Origin: a virus
Reading direction: 5' to 3' (one strand)
IMG/VR virus record: IMGVR_UViG_3300015199_000008
Coordinates: 1-37,129 of that record
Length of the DNA: 37,129 nt
Translations under genes and position numbers: made by a program
Shown: piece by piece, positions 14,189-21,119 of the stretch
Layout of the letters: every line of letters starts with the position of its first letter
Numbering within the stretch: position 1 is the first letter of the stretch
Notes under the pieces: generated by a model
What the model saw: only the letters and a program-made list of their open reading frames with translations
Told to the model about the DNA's origin: nothing
The model's database searches: none

Positions 14189-14623
14189 ATGGCAACGCTG
14201 AAGCACGCAGAGCTGGAGTTCGACGGCCGCCAAGCCGTCTACGAGGCCGACTTCGTCTCCATCGACTTCGAGACGCCGGTGCTGCTGATCGGCGTCGCCA
14301 ACTTCGAGGAGGCCCAGGAACTGCTTTCGACGCTGGAGAGGTCCGCCGCCCGCAAGCGCAAGGACGCGCCCGCCGCCAAGCCCGAGCCCGCTTCCGGCAA
14401 CGGCGAGGAGCCGCCCAAGCACCGCGACCCGCCGAAGTGCGCCGCGCCGGACTGCATCTTCGACGCGGACGGCGGGGACCTCTGCCGGGACCACGCGGGC
14501 GCGACGGCGGAGCAGAAGGCGGAGTGGCGGAAGGGGCCGAAGACCGAGGGCGGGAGGCGGGCGCGGAAGCTGGCCGAGCAGCTCGACGGCGGGGCGCCGG
14601 GGCCGAGAGCGGGGGCGGCATGA
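14189..14623 (+). CDS. Hypothetical protein with C-terminal zinc knuckle
   Basis: 144 residues with a strong AAGGAGG before ATG 14189. The first 50 residues form a beta-rich unit (AELEFDGRQAVYEADFVSID). A Lys/Ala/Pro linker follows, then CAAPDCIFDADGGDLCRDH (Cys-x4-Cys-x9-Cys-x2-His), which could bind zinc. The tail is Gly/Ala/Arg-rich. Unrecognised. Confidence 0.7.
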   Translation: MATLKHAELEFDGRQAVYEADFVSIDFETPVLLIGVANFEEAQELLSTLERSAARKRKDAPAAKPEPASGNGEEPPKHRDPPKCAAPDCIFDADGGDLCRDHAGATAEQKAEWRKGPKTEGGRRARKLAEQLDGGAPGPRAGAA

Positions 14624-14826
14624 CGTCGACCGAGACGAACAGGAAGCTGATCGAGTCGGCCATGCAGGCGGCCTTCAACGGTGGATGGGCTGCGGCCTGC
14701 ATGAGCCTCGCGGATGTAGCCGAGAAGCAGGGGAAGGCCGACTTCGCGAAATGGATGCGGGGGAGGGCGCTGAAGCCGGATCGCGTCGAGATCGTGGACG
14801 TCGACGAACCGAAGGGAGCGGCGTGA
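14620..14826 (+). CDS. Small hypothetical protein
   Basis: 68 residues, MTSTETNRKLIESAMQAAFN onward, with a helical middle (GGWAAACMSLADVAEKQGKA) and an acidic end (VEIVDVDEPKG). ATGA overlap with the previous gene and GTGA overlap with the next one. No domain recognised. Confidence 0.65.
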   Translation: MTSTETNRKLIESAMQAAFNGGWAAACMSLADVAEKQGKADFAKWMRGRALKPDRVEIVDVDEPKGAA

Positions 14827-14963
14827 GGCGCAGCAACCTCGACCGCCTCATCGACACCATCGCCCTCGCCCTCGCGCGCGCCCACGGCTACCGACCTCCA
14901 CGCCGGAAGCGCCGCCCCCCCCCCTCTGGCCGTCGCAGTTCCGGACGCGGGCGGACTGGATGA
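14823..14963 (+). CDS. Small basic protein ending after a C10 run; possible frameshift
   Basis: 46 residues from GTG 14823 (GTGA overlap). VRRSNLDRLIDTIALALARA is followed by a Pro/Arg tail and stop at 14961-14963. A run of ten C (14915-14924) lies in the tail. One extra C would continue the protein into a better-looking frame (PLWPSQFRTRADWMSWCERD ... RAA) ending at 15034. The run is therefore either an assembly or replication slip, or a real end followed by a coupled mini-gene. Confidence 0.5.
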   Translation: MRRSNLDRLIDTIALALARAHGYRPPRRKRRPPPSGRRSSGRGRTG

Positions 14964-15034
14964 GCTGGTGCGAGCGGGACGCGGCGAGCGAGGCGGCGGA
15001 GCTGGCGGCGGAAGCGATCGGACGGGCGGCATGA
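14960..15034 (+). CDS. Mini-gene or continuation of the preceding frame
   Basis: MSWCERDAASEAAELAAEAI plus GRAA, 24 residues. The ATG overlaps the upstream stop by four bases, like its neighbours. However, the frame is open for at least 13 more codons upstream with protein-like composition (LWPSQFRTRADW). That makes a homopolymer frameshift joining it to the previous gene at least as likely. A 13-codon frame (15031-15072, MKRLTWTKEGWAP) then bridges to the next gene with overlaps at both ends. Confidence 0.4.
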   Translation: MSWCERDAASEAAELAAEAIGRAA

Positions 15035-15071
15035 AGCGGCTGACTTGGACGAAGGAAGGGTGGGCACCTTG

Positions 15072-15236
15072 ATGCGCTTCCTCCTCGGCGTCCTCACCGG
15101 CTGGGCGCTGCTGGTCGTGGCGGCGCTCGGCGCAGGCGCGTACCTCGTTCGGCACACGCCTTCGCGCCGGACCACGGCGGGCAAGTGCGGGGTACCCGGC
15201 TGCAAGCTCGCGGCGCTGCACTGGATGAACCCATGA
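15072..15236 (+). CDS. Small membrane protein with C-terminal Cys pair
   Basis: 54 residues from ATG 15072. A clear membrane segment occupies residues 3-25 (FLLGVLTGWALLVVAALGAG). After a basic linker the end reads KCGVPGCKLAALHWMNP, with Cys39 and Cys44 and a His that may hold metal. The Cys-x4-Cys resembles the knuckle of the gene at 14189. The start shares one base with the upstream 13-codon frame. Function unknown. Confidence 0.6.
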   Translation: MRFLLGVLTGWALLVVAALGAGAYLVRHTPSRRTTAGKCGVPGCKLAALHWMNP

Positions 15237-15248
15237 AGGGGGGCCACT

Positions 15249-15695
15249 GTGACCGAGACGATTGAATCACTGCGGGCTGAGAATGCACGTCTGGCGGAGG
15301 ACCGCGACTACTTCAAGGCGTCGTACGCGCTGTCGCTAGAAGACGAGAAGACGGCGCTGGAGGCTGCGTCGGCCGCCATCGCTGAGAACACCCGCCTTGA
15401 AAGGCTGGCGTCTATCGCGCGGCGAGAGGCGGACCTTGCCGGCGAAATCATCCCCGAGTTGCAAGCTGAGAACACCCGCCTGTGGGGTGAGGTGAAGCGC
15501 ATGGGGCGCGCCCTGTGCGACGCGGCTGCGCTGGTCGAGTCCGCCCGCGTGCTGGCCGTGTGCAACGGCAACGCTGCCAGCGAGCGCGCATTTGAGGCGG
15601 GCGTGGCGTCAGCGAGGGCGTCGGCGCAGCCGCGCGCAGCGTCCGATAAGTCGCCCTTACGACAACCGCCCGCGCCCTCCGAGGAATCGCCATGA
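15249..15695 (+). CDS. Coiled-coil protein, GTG start
   Basis: 148 residues from GTG 15249, with AAGGGGGG upstream. Residues 1-100 are a long charged helix with heptads (TETIESLRAENARLAEDRDY; ELQAENTRLWGEVKRMGRAL) and two similar 'AENTRL' repeats, so a dimeric coiled coil is likely. The last 40 residues are Ala/Ser/Pro-rich. It shares this layout with the larger coiled-coil protein at 16020. No enzymatic motif. Confidence 0.7.
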   Translation: MTETIESLRAENARLAEDRDYFKASYALSLEDEKTALEAASAAIAENTRLERLASIARREADLAGEIIPELQAENTRLWGEVKRMGRALCDAAALVESARVLAVCNGNAASERAFEAGVASARASAQPRAASDKSPLRQPPAPSEESP

Positions 15696-16030
15696 ACTGT
15701 CCAGGCTGCGGGAGGACGCGTGGCGAGGTGGGCTGCTCCGTTGAGTGCGCGGTGTGCCATCGCACAAAGAATCCGCGCGGGCGATCGGCGGCGCTAGAAG
15801 CCGCCATCGGGTACTGCTCCCACGACTGCCCCGGCTATGCGCAAGAGCCGCACGTTGGGTGCCTATGGCCCGGCGAGACACGCCGCGCGTTCGGGTATGG
15901 GCTGCCGTCCGACGACGCCGCGAGGTGCTACGCGGGGCACGACGACAGCGACGATGACCTTGAATGCCGCGACATCACCGTCATCGACGGGTGCGCCCTC
16001 AAGGAAGAGGAGGTGGCCGATGGCCGCTGA
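15692..16030 (+). CDS. Cys-rich zinc-binding protein
   Basis: 112 residues with about eleven Cys. The first 45 residues have CPGCG, CSVECAVCHR and CSHDCPG, enough for two zinc sites, then a less regular half (HVGCLWPGETRRAFGYGLPS) and an acidic stretch DDSDDDLEC. The start overlaps the previous stop (ATGA). Probably a small nucleic-acid or protein-binding adaptor. Family not recognised. Confidence 0.65.
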   Translation: MNCPGCGRTRGEVGCSVECAVCHRTKNPRGRSAALEAAIGYCSHDCPGYAQEPHVGCLWPGETRRAFGYGLPSDDAARCYAGHDDSDDDLECRDITVIDGCALKEEEVADGR

Positions 16031-17114
16031 CTGTCCATCCGTGCCTATGACTGATGCCGAATTAGTAAATCACGGCCTAACAATCAAGCATCGAGGAACT
16101 AATCTACCGAATGACGTGGATCGCCCCTGGGAGTTGGCGTGGCATGGCGTAAAAATTACTCGACACGCCACCGAGAACGATGCGCGACAAGCAACAGGGC
16201 AATACCGAGAGTGCATCACGGACTCCGAGCATCACAAACTCGTAGAGCGCGCCTTAGCGGAAGCCGATGCCAGGGAGCGCGGATTTGCAATCAGGGAATC
16301 GCTGGCCTCCGCCGAGAGTGAGCAAGAGGCGGGTCGCTCACGCGCCGAAGTCGCTCGCCTGCGGGAGCAGTTGGCGGAGTGGAAGCTTGAGTTCTGCATC
16401 TCCACAGGGACGACCGGCGCGGACCAGATGAAGGCATCCGACCAGCGCGCCGTCGTGGCCGAACTGGTGGGGCGCGCCAAACGCGCAGGAACCCTATGCG
16501 ACGTGGAACAGCACCGGAGCCGCATCCAACTCGGGACCGCCGACAACGAGCGATTGAAGGGCCGCGTGGACGAGGAGCAGGCCAAAGCCTTCACCCTCGA
16601 AAAGCAGCTTTCCTCCGCCCACGTCGCCCTCTCTCTCGTCTCCGGCGCTCTGGCGGACACCGGAACGATCCCTGTAGGTCCAGCGGTCGAGTTCGGGGAT
16701 GGGGTGAGATCGCTGACCAGGGAGAGGGACGCCGCCCGCGGCGCGCTGGCCGAGCTAGGCGACCGCATCATTACGATCGCTGACGAGGCCTCGGGGCTGC
16801 ATCCGGTCCAGTCGCCAGAGGATGCACTCACGCGGATCGAGCGGGCGCTGTTCGGATACCGCGCCGCGCTGGCCGAGAAGGATGCGGCGCTGCGGGAGGC
16901 GCGGGCAACGGCGCTGGAAGAGGCGGCCGATCTCGCCTCACGGTTCTCCGTGAAGGCCGACCGCAGCATCCACCCGGATATTCCGTGGGACCGGATGAGC
17001 GAGACAGCAAAGACGACCGCGCACACGACGGCGCAGCAAATCGCAGCCGCCATCCGCGCCCTCTCAGGGCAGCCGCCCGCGCAGGCCGCCCGGACGCCCG
17101 CGGAGGGGAAGTAG
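16020..17114 (+). CDS. Large coiled-coil protein
   Basis: 364 residues from ATG 16020, with AGGAGG six bases upstream; it overlaps the previous gene by 11 bases in another frame. Residues 1-75 look like a small separate domain (MTDAELVNHGLTIKHRGTNL; PWELAWHGVKITRHATENDA). From about 80 to 330 the sequence is mostly helix with Arg/Glu/Ala heptads, including EARATALEEAADLASRF, common in phage coiled-coil proteins. The first ~230 bases are noticeably richer in A/T than the surrounding genes, suggesting the N-terminal domain came from a different source. Confidence 0.7.
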   Translation: MAADCPSVPMTDAELVNHGLTIKHRGTNLPNDVDRPWELAWHGVKITRHATENDARQATGQYRECITDSEHHKLVERALAEADARERGFAIRESLASAESEQEAGRSRAEVARLREQLAEWKLEFCISTGTTGADQMKASDQRAVVAELVGRAKRAGTLCDVEQHRSRIQLGTADNERLKGRVDEEQAKAFTLEKQLSSAHVALSLVSGALADTGTIPVGPAVEFGDGVRSLTRERDAARGALAELGDRIITIADEASGLHPVQSPEDALTRIERALFGYRAALAEKDAALREARATALEEAADLASRFSVKADRSIHPDIPWDRMSETAKTTAHTTAQQIAAAIRALSGQPPAQAARTPAEGK

Positions 17115-17116
17115 AA

Positions 17117-17518
17117 GTGAGCGTTCCCTCCGCCAGCGCGCGTGAGCACCGGCCCTGCTCGGGGCTGCGGCTGTGCCGATCATGCTCGGCGGCGTACCTG
17201 GGTGTAAGCGTCGACGTGTTCGACGACGAAGTCCGGCCACATATCCCGACGGCAAAGATCGGATCGAGACATGGCTTCTTGCGCTCCGACCTCGATGCAT
17301 GGATCACTTCGCGGAGGGAGGCGCCATCGGCCGTCCATCAAAACCCACCCTGCGCAATCGCGGCGGCGTCTGGCACTTCCGCTTCACCGTTGCCGGCCAG
17401 AGGCTCCATGGCTCGACGGGCGAGCGAGATCGAGGCCGAGCTGAAGCCTATCTCGCCGCGCGGTGGTACGAGGCGCACCGGGCCGCGGGAACGAAGCCTG
17501 CGGCTGGTCCTGGAGTAG
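17117..17518 (+). CDS. Excisionase-like MerR-type HTH protein
   Basis: 133 residues from GTG 17117. Residues 20-70 hold the HTH_17 excisionase pattern: CRSCSAAYLGVSVDVFDDEV, RPHIPTAKIGSRHGFLRSDL, DAWI. An initial helix is followed by a recognition segment and the conserved 'r.g.lrf...dldaWi' ending. It precedes the integrase, the usual Xis arrangement. The last 60 residues overlap the integrase start in another frame and have odd composition, so the functional part is probably residues 1-75. Such proteins bend attP/attL/attR DNA and set the direction of recombination. Confidence 0.7.
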   Translation: MSVPSASAREHRPCSGLRLCRSCSAAYLGVSVDVFDDEVRPHIPTAKIGSRHGFLRSDLDAWITSRREAPSAVHQNPPCAIAAASGTSASPLPARGSMARRASEIEAELKPISPRGGTRRTGPRERSLRLVLE

Positions 17519-18375
17519 CGCTCGATTTCCGGCGCATGTCGTCGCTATGGATCGCCAGCATCGAGGAACGCGCGGCCGAGAAGAACCCGCAGTTCGTCAC
17601 CCGCCATAAGCTCGACGTGCGCTACTTGCTCGGCATCTTTCGCCTGCCCGGAGACGTGACCGAGGCCGCTTGGCAGGACGCGATGCGCAAGCTGCACGGC
17701 GAGGGGCTATCTTGGGCGAGCCTGCGCCACGCAACAACGACGCTGCGGCACCTGATGCGGTTCGCGCTGTCGCTAGGTGCGGTGGCTGTCGTGCCGAACC
17801 TGACGCCGCCGACGAATCGGCTGGTGAACAAGGACCAAGCGCCGCGGAGAGCGTTGACCGAGGGCGAGCGGGACCGCGTGCTGCGGGCGATGAAGGCGAA
17901 TGGAGACGCGCGCGCGGCCCGGGCGTGGACGGCGATGGCATACTCGGGACTGCGGCGCGGGGAGCTTTCGCGTCTGACGCTGCGGTGGCTCGACGCGAAG
18001 GCGAGGGTGCTGCGCATCGAGGCGGCCGCGACAAAGTCGGGCGAGGCCGAAATGGTAGAGCTGCACCCGGAGGTAGCGCGCGCCGTCCGGGCCGAGGCTG
18101 CCGCGAACGGCATCCGCAACAGGAACGAGCCGGTGTTCGGCGGTTTCGACCTGCGCAAGGCATGGAAGCGGGCGCTGGCGCGGGCACGGGTAGACGCCCA
18201 CGGGACGACGGCGCACCACACCGCCCGGCACACTTTCGGGACCATCGTCGCGCAGCTCGCCCGCGGGGACGTGACGGCGGTCCAGGCGGCGGGGCGCTGG
18301 CGATCCCTTGCGATGGCGAGCCGCTATGTGCACGCAGACGTAGCCAGGGGCCGCGCGGCAATCCGCCGCATGTGA
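17299..18375 (+). CDS. int: Tyrosine-recombinase integrase
   Basis: 358 residues from ATG 17299. The N-terminal arm-binding part has GGVWHFRFTVAGQRLHGSTG (23-42). A SAM-like core-binding domain covers about 80-165. The catalytic domain carries Arg219 (SGLRRGE), Lys246 (TKSG), His307 and Arg310 (HHTARH), Trp334 in the His/Trp position (GRWRSLAMA) and the nucleophile Tyr343 (SRYVHAD). The chosen ATG has no ribosome site, while GGAGGGAGG lies just before an in-frame ATC (17326), so the true start is uncertain. The attachment site begins two bases after the stop. Confidence 0.93.
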   Translation: MDHFAEGGAIGRPSKPTLRNRGGVWHFRFTVAGQRLHGSTGERDRGRAEAYLAARWYEAHRAAGTKPAAGPGVALDFRRMSSLWIASIEERAAEKNPQFVTRHKLDVRYLLGIFRLPGDVTEAAWQDAMRKLHGEGLSWASLRHATTTLRHLMRFALSLGAVAVVPNLTPPTNRLVNKDQAPRRALTEGERDRVLRAMKANGDARAARAWTAMAYSGLRRGELSRLTLRWLDAKARVLRIEAAATKSGEAEMVELHPEVARAVRAEAAANGIRNRNEPVFGGFDLRKAWKRALARARVDAHGTTAHHTARHTFGTIVAQLARGDVTAVQAAGRWRSLAMASRYVHADVARGRAAIRRM

Positions 18376-18376
18376 C

Positions 18377-18559
18377 TGGCCCACTATGTCCCAAAACGCG
18401 ACCACGTCGCGCCGCCCGCCCCTGCGTGGCCCTTCTGCCGCGCGACGCCGCCACACAGGGGACTGCGCGCTGTTAATCCGTGGGTCGCTGGTTCGAACCC
18501 AGCTCGGGGAGCCACTGCCGGGTTTTACGCGAGACGCTGGCCCTAAACTGGCCCAAAAC
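18377..18559. other. attP: tRNA-Asn 3' half with flanking arm-type repeats
   Basis: The core (18470-18514) is the last 45 bases of a tRNA-Asn: anticodon loop CTGTTAA (anticodon GTT 18472-18474), variable loop, T-arm GCTGG-TTCGAAC-CCAGC, acceptor strand TCGGGGA, then G and CCA. The 5' half is absent and the anticodon-stem partner does not pair, so it is not a working tRNA. Direct repeats flank it: TGGCCCACTA and TGTCCCAAAAC in tandem (18377-18397) on the left, TGGCCCTAAAC and TGGCCCAAAAC in tandem (18538-18559) on the right. They are all in one orientation and look like integrase arm sites. Integration would rebuild a full host tRNA-Asn. Confidence 0.82.
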
Positions 18560-18569
18560 GGCGGACAAT

Positions 18570-18603
18570 AAAAAAGCTCCGGCACCCGCGAGGGCACCGG
18601 AGC
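18570..18603 (-). terminator. Rho-independent terminator for leftward late transcription
   Basis: Hairpin GCTCCGG / CCGGAGC (18576-18582 and 18597-18603) with an inner CCC-GCGA-GGG pairing. Read on the minus strand, six T residues follow directly (18575-18570). Rightward reading has only AATTTGC after the stem, so it works mainly for transcripts arriving from the lysis genes and stops them before attP and the integrase. Confidence 0.85.
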
Positions 18604-18721
18604 AATTTGCTTCACCGGACTGCTGGCCCGACCAAGGGCGCGACTGAATATATACCAGCTAACGCGGGATGGCGACGCCGCGCAGTGCAAGGACGCTGCG
18701 GTGCCGGTATTCTAGGGGTCC

Positions 18722-18988
18722 ATGACCGCCGCCCCGAAGTGCAACGACTGCCCGCACAAGATCGTCGTGCTCTGCAACGAGACGCGCGACTTCTGCATCG
18801 GGAAGGGGCTGGCGGAGTCGCTGCTGCGCCTCGGCCACGACATCGCGACGACGCACTACATCGTGCCGGGCCCGGAGTTCGACCGCTACGTCCTCGCCCT
18901 GGACAGGCTCAAGCCGGGCCTCGACCCGATCCAGCTCGAGCTGGCCAACGTGGCGGCGGCGGCGTTGGCGCGAGGGGGCGCCACCTGA
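18722..18988 (+). CDS. Small protein with CxxCPH motif, between attP and lysis genes
   Basis: 88 residues, MTAAPKCNDCPHKIVVLCNE onward; ATG preceded by TAGGGG close by. Cys7, Cys10, His12, Cys18 and Cys25 could form a zinc knuckle; the rest is helical (KGLAESLLRLGHDIATTHYI). It reads rightward, against the late operon, and ends 23 bases from the convergent spanin gene. The 18604-18721 stretch upstream holds no other gene, only a weak promoter-like TATTCT. Probably an accessory (moron-type) gene. Confidence 0.6.
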   Translation: MTAAPKCNDCPHKIVVLCNETRDFCIGKGLAESLLRLGHDIATTHYIVPGPEFDRYVLALDRLKPGLDPIQLELANVAAAALARGGAT

Positions 18989-19011
18989 ACGAGACGGACA
19001 GGCACAAGCCG

Positions 19012-19503
19012 CTACCGCCGCGCGAGCAGCTTCAGGCCCAGTACCACCACCCCGATCCCGACCAGCGCCCAGAGCATCCCCGCGGACGCGCAGGACATAG
19101 CCGGGTGCGTGTCGGTGTCGTCCTTCGTTGCCACCTTCGTCGCCGCGTCGTGCGAGGCCGCCGTGCCCGCGTCTAGGTCCAGGTGCGCCTCTGCGGAGGT
19201 CTCGGCCTTCACCGTGATCTCGGCGGTGGCAGCGCCCCAGCTCCGGTCGATCTCGTGAGCCACGCCGCCGTCGGGAGCGAACCAGCGTTCAACCTCTTTG
19301 CCGGGCCCGGTCGTGGTGAAGGTGTGCTGCTCGAGCTGCGCCTTTTCGGCCGAGTCGATGCGCAGGTGCTCGCTGCTGGTGAGGAGGTCGTGCTCGCTGG
19401 ACGTGGCGTCGACCTGGTGCTTCTCGGTGTGCACGCAGCCGCAGCAGAGGGCGAAGGTCACCAGCGCCCAGATGGCCAGCTTCTCACGGAGCCGCAGCTT
19501 CAT
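19012..19503 (-). CDS. Candidate unimolecular spanin (lipobox plus C-terminal TM)
   Basis: 163 residues. A signal peptide (MKLRLREKLAIWALVTFALC) ends in CGC with Gly before the last Cys, a tolerable lipobox. A hydrophilic, beta- and Thr/Ala-rich periplasmic region follows. A C-terminal membrane segment (ASAGMLWALVGIGVVVLGLK) precedes LLARR. An outer-membrane lipid anchor plus an inner-membrane helix in one chain is the plan of u-spanins such as T1 gp11, which fuse the two membranes at lysis. It is the last gene of the lysis cassette and starts in an ATGA overlap with the holin-like gene. Confidence 0.6.
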   Translation of the reverse strand: MKLRLREKLAIWALVTFALCCGCVHTEKHQVDATSSEHDLLTSSEHLRIDSAEKAQLEQHTFTTTGPGKEVERWFAPDGGVAHEIDRSWGAATAEITVKAETSAEAHLDLDAGTAASHDAATKVATKDDTDTHPAMSCASAGMLWALVGIGVVVLGLKLLARR

Positions 19504-19745
19504 GGCACAGGCTCCGGGGCCGGGGTCACCGTGTCGCCGTGCATGGCGACGCCGATGGCCGCGAGCACCGACAGCACCCGGACGGCGACGGCGAGCCAGT
19601 GCGCAATCGGCTCGAGCTGGTCGGCGTAGACGGTGCCGGAGATCGCGAGCGCGCCGACGCCAGCGCGGGCCCAGCGCCGGAACTTTTTTTCGTCATGGAA
19701 GAGCGCCCAGACGCAGAGGCGCAGCGTGTGAAGAAAGGGGATCAT
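19500..19745 (-). CDS. Holin-like membrane protein
   Basis: 81 residues. Two hydrophobic stretches (about 28-41, AGVGALAISGTVYA, and 50-69, WLAVAVRVLSVLAAIGVAMH) are separated by a short acidic loop. The N-terminus is amphipathic with Lys/Arg, and the tail is Pro-rich. Size, topology and position directly after the endolysin suit a holin, which opens the inner membrane at lysis. The family cannot be named from sequence alone. ATGA overlap with the endolysin. Confidence 0.6.
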   Translation of the reverse strand: MIPFLHTLRLCVWALFHDEKKFRRWARAGVGALAISGTVYADQLEPIAHWLAVAVRVLSVLAAIGVAMHGDTVTPAPEPVP

Positions 19746-20308
19746 GCGAACCTCAGGCTCAGCGCCCCGAGCACGTCGCAGGCGCGGTCGTAGTTCTTGT
19801 GCCGCTCGAGCAGCCCGTTCAGGCCGCCGTTGATCTTCCGGGTGGCGCCGTCGATGTCGCCCTTGTCGGAGAAGGCGTTGAGCCCGTTGGTGAGCCAGAA
19901 CCAGGCCGACACCCGAAAGGCGTTCTCCGGCTGCGCGGCGAGCTCCGGGTGGTCGAGCAGCGGCAGGCCCAAGGAGGCGCTGGCGCGGATATAGTTGGCG
20001 CGCCCGGTGAGCTGGATGGCACCGCGACCCTTGAAGCGCTGGCCGTCGCCTGGCTGCGTGTTCCCCAGGCGCGCAGCGAGCTTCGGGTTGATCGAGAGGT
20101 CGTAGGCGGCTCCGTTCGCGTACTCCTCGAAGGTGCGGAAGTGGTCGCTCTCGTGCTCGAGCTGCGCGACGTACATCGCGAGCCGCAGCGGGCGATCGAT
20201 CTGCGCCGCCGCCAGCGAGGCGTTGAGGTGCGGCAAGATCTCCACGCAGCGCGACGCCCGCGTGTAGATGGCGCAGCGCTGGAGCTGCAGCGCGGAGAGG
20301 GAGATCAT
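19742..20308 (-). CDS. GH19-family endolysin (chitinase-like muramidase)
   Basis: 188 residues. The GH19 core is plain: MYVAQLEHESDHFRTFEEYA (45-64) with the catalytic Glu in HES (Glu53) and a second acid in FEEY, LGNTQPGDGQRFKGRGAIQL (81-100), TGRANY, then AFRVSAWFWLTNGLNAFSDK and INGGLNGLLERHKNYDRA. In Gram-negative phages this domain cuts peptidoglycan sugars. There is no signal peptide, so release needs the holin. The gene starts in a four-base overlap with a frame continuing from the GH24 relic upstream, suggesting it replaced that lysozyme. Confidence 0.92.
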   Translation of the reverse strand: MISLSALQLQRCAIYTRASRCVEILPHLNASLAAAQIDRPLRLAMYVAQLEHESDHFRTFEEYANGAAYDLSINPKLAARLGNTQPGDGQRFKGRGAIQLTGRANYIRASASLGLPLLDHPELAAQPENAFRVSAWFWLTNGLNAFSDKGDIDGATRKINGGLNGLLERHKNYDRACDVLGALSLRFA

Positions 20309-20355
20309 GGCGAGCTCCGCGGTGCGCGGTCGTTCGGCGTCGAGTAAAATGCCGC

Positions 20356-20826
20356 ATGGCCATGTCCGCAGAAGAGCGCCGACGCCGAGGCGTCATTTCC
20401 TCCCAGAAGTGGCGCGCTAAGAATCTCGACCGCGCTCTCGCCGCCGACCGCGCAAGACGCAAGCGGTACTACGCTGCGAATAAAGACAAAGTCATCGCGG
20501 CGAACGAAGCTTGGCGCAAGGCGAACCCTGAGAAATTCAAAGCCGCGTGGCAACGACGCAATGCGATCGGTGGACGAGCGCTGCGGCTCAGGCTCGCGTA
20601 CGGAATGACCGTTGAGGCGTGGACGGTCTTGTTCGAGTCGCAAGGCAAGGCTTGCGCACTGTGTCGCACAGGTGAGCCCGGCGGACGAAGAGGATGGCAC
20701 ACCGACCACGACCACGGCACCGGTCTCGTGCGCGGCATCCTCTGCCACCGCTGCAACACCGGCCTCGGTCTTCTTGGCGATTCGCTGACAGCCCTGACGG
20801 CCGCTGTCGAGTATCTGCGGCGCTGA
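20356..20826 (+). CDS. Endonuclease VII-type HNH nuclease inside the lysis cassette
   Basis: 156 residues, rightward against the lysis genes. The N-terminal half is a basic helix with the 'RRKRYYAANKDKVIAANEAW' repeats common in this group. The nuclease part has CALC (100-103), WHTDHDHGTG (Asp117, His118, Asp119, His120), GLVRGILCHRCNTGLGLLGD (Cys130, Cys133, Asn134). This is the endonuclease VII / T4 gp49 ββα-metal core, found in many mobile phage HNH genes. A TAAAAT box (20345-20350) lies just before the ATG with no ribosome site. It sits against the truncated GH24 lysozyme end. Confidence 0.88.
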   Translation: MAMSAEERRRRGVISSQKWRAKNLDRALAADRARRKRYYAANKDKVIAANEAWRKANPEKFKAAWQRRNAIGGRALRLRLAYGMTVEAWTVLFESQGKACALCRTGEPGGRRGWHTDHDHGTGLVRGILCHRCNTGLGLLGDSLTALTAAVEYLRR

Positions 20827-20904
20827 CGCTTGGTCCCGGTACGCGGTGAGGCGGCAGCCTTCGAGCCGCTTCAGGAGCGCGAGCGCGTGGTCGGTAAACT
20901 TCAT
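20827..20904 (-). pseudogene. Relic of GH24 (T4-type) lysozyme N-terminus
   Basis: ATG 20904 starts MKFTDHALALLKRLEGCRLT and AYRDQ, a textbook GH24 lysozyme beginning. The catalytic Glu lies in LEG and the usual continuation would be a WTIGYG block. Instead the sequence runs at once into the antisense of the HNH gene. The remaining ~120 residues are absent. The frame stays open by chance to 20305, where its stop overlaps the GH19 start. The start codon is still coupled to the upstream gene (ATGA), so the stub is probably translated. Confidence 0.7.
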
Positions 20905-21119
20905 CGGAGCACCAGCGGCTCATGGCGCACCCAGCCGCAGCCGCACTCAAAGACGGCCGAATCGATGCTCGCGGAAAAGTCCCGATCCATCTTCCCGAGG
21001 CGCGGCGAGATGGGGCCGGCGTCGCACTCGTTCGTCTCGCATTCGCGGGGCGGGTGCAGGGCGAGCAGGTCGAGGAAGGGCGCGAGGTTCGTCAGGACGC
21101 TGGCGGCGAGGGGGCTCAT
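20901..21119 (-). CDS. Small Cys-containing protein of lysis region
   Basis: 72 residues from ATG 21119, fixed by an ATGA overlap with the lipoprotein gene. The N-terminus MSPLAASVLTNLAPFLDLLA is mildly hydrophobic. Then come CETNEC and CGCGWVRHEP, which could hold metal or disulfides. Position between a lipoprotein and the lysozyme relic suggests a lysis accessory, but there is no recognised domain. Confidence 0.55.
   Translation of the reverse strand: MSPLAASVLTNLAPFLDLLALHPPRECETNECDAGPISPRLGKMDRDFSASIDSAVFECGCGWVRHEPLVLR

Noticed and set aside
17117-17518. Programmed frameshift joining the excisionase-like gene to the integrase
   Set aside because: The overlap is long, but no proper slippery heptamer in the right phase was found; simple gene overlap explains it.
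18470-18514. A functional tRNA-Asn gene
   Set aside because: The 5' half (acceptor, D-arm and 5' anticodon stem) is absent; only the 3' 45 bases match, as in an attP core.
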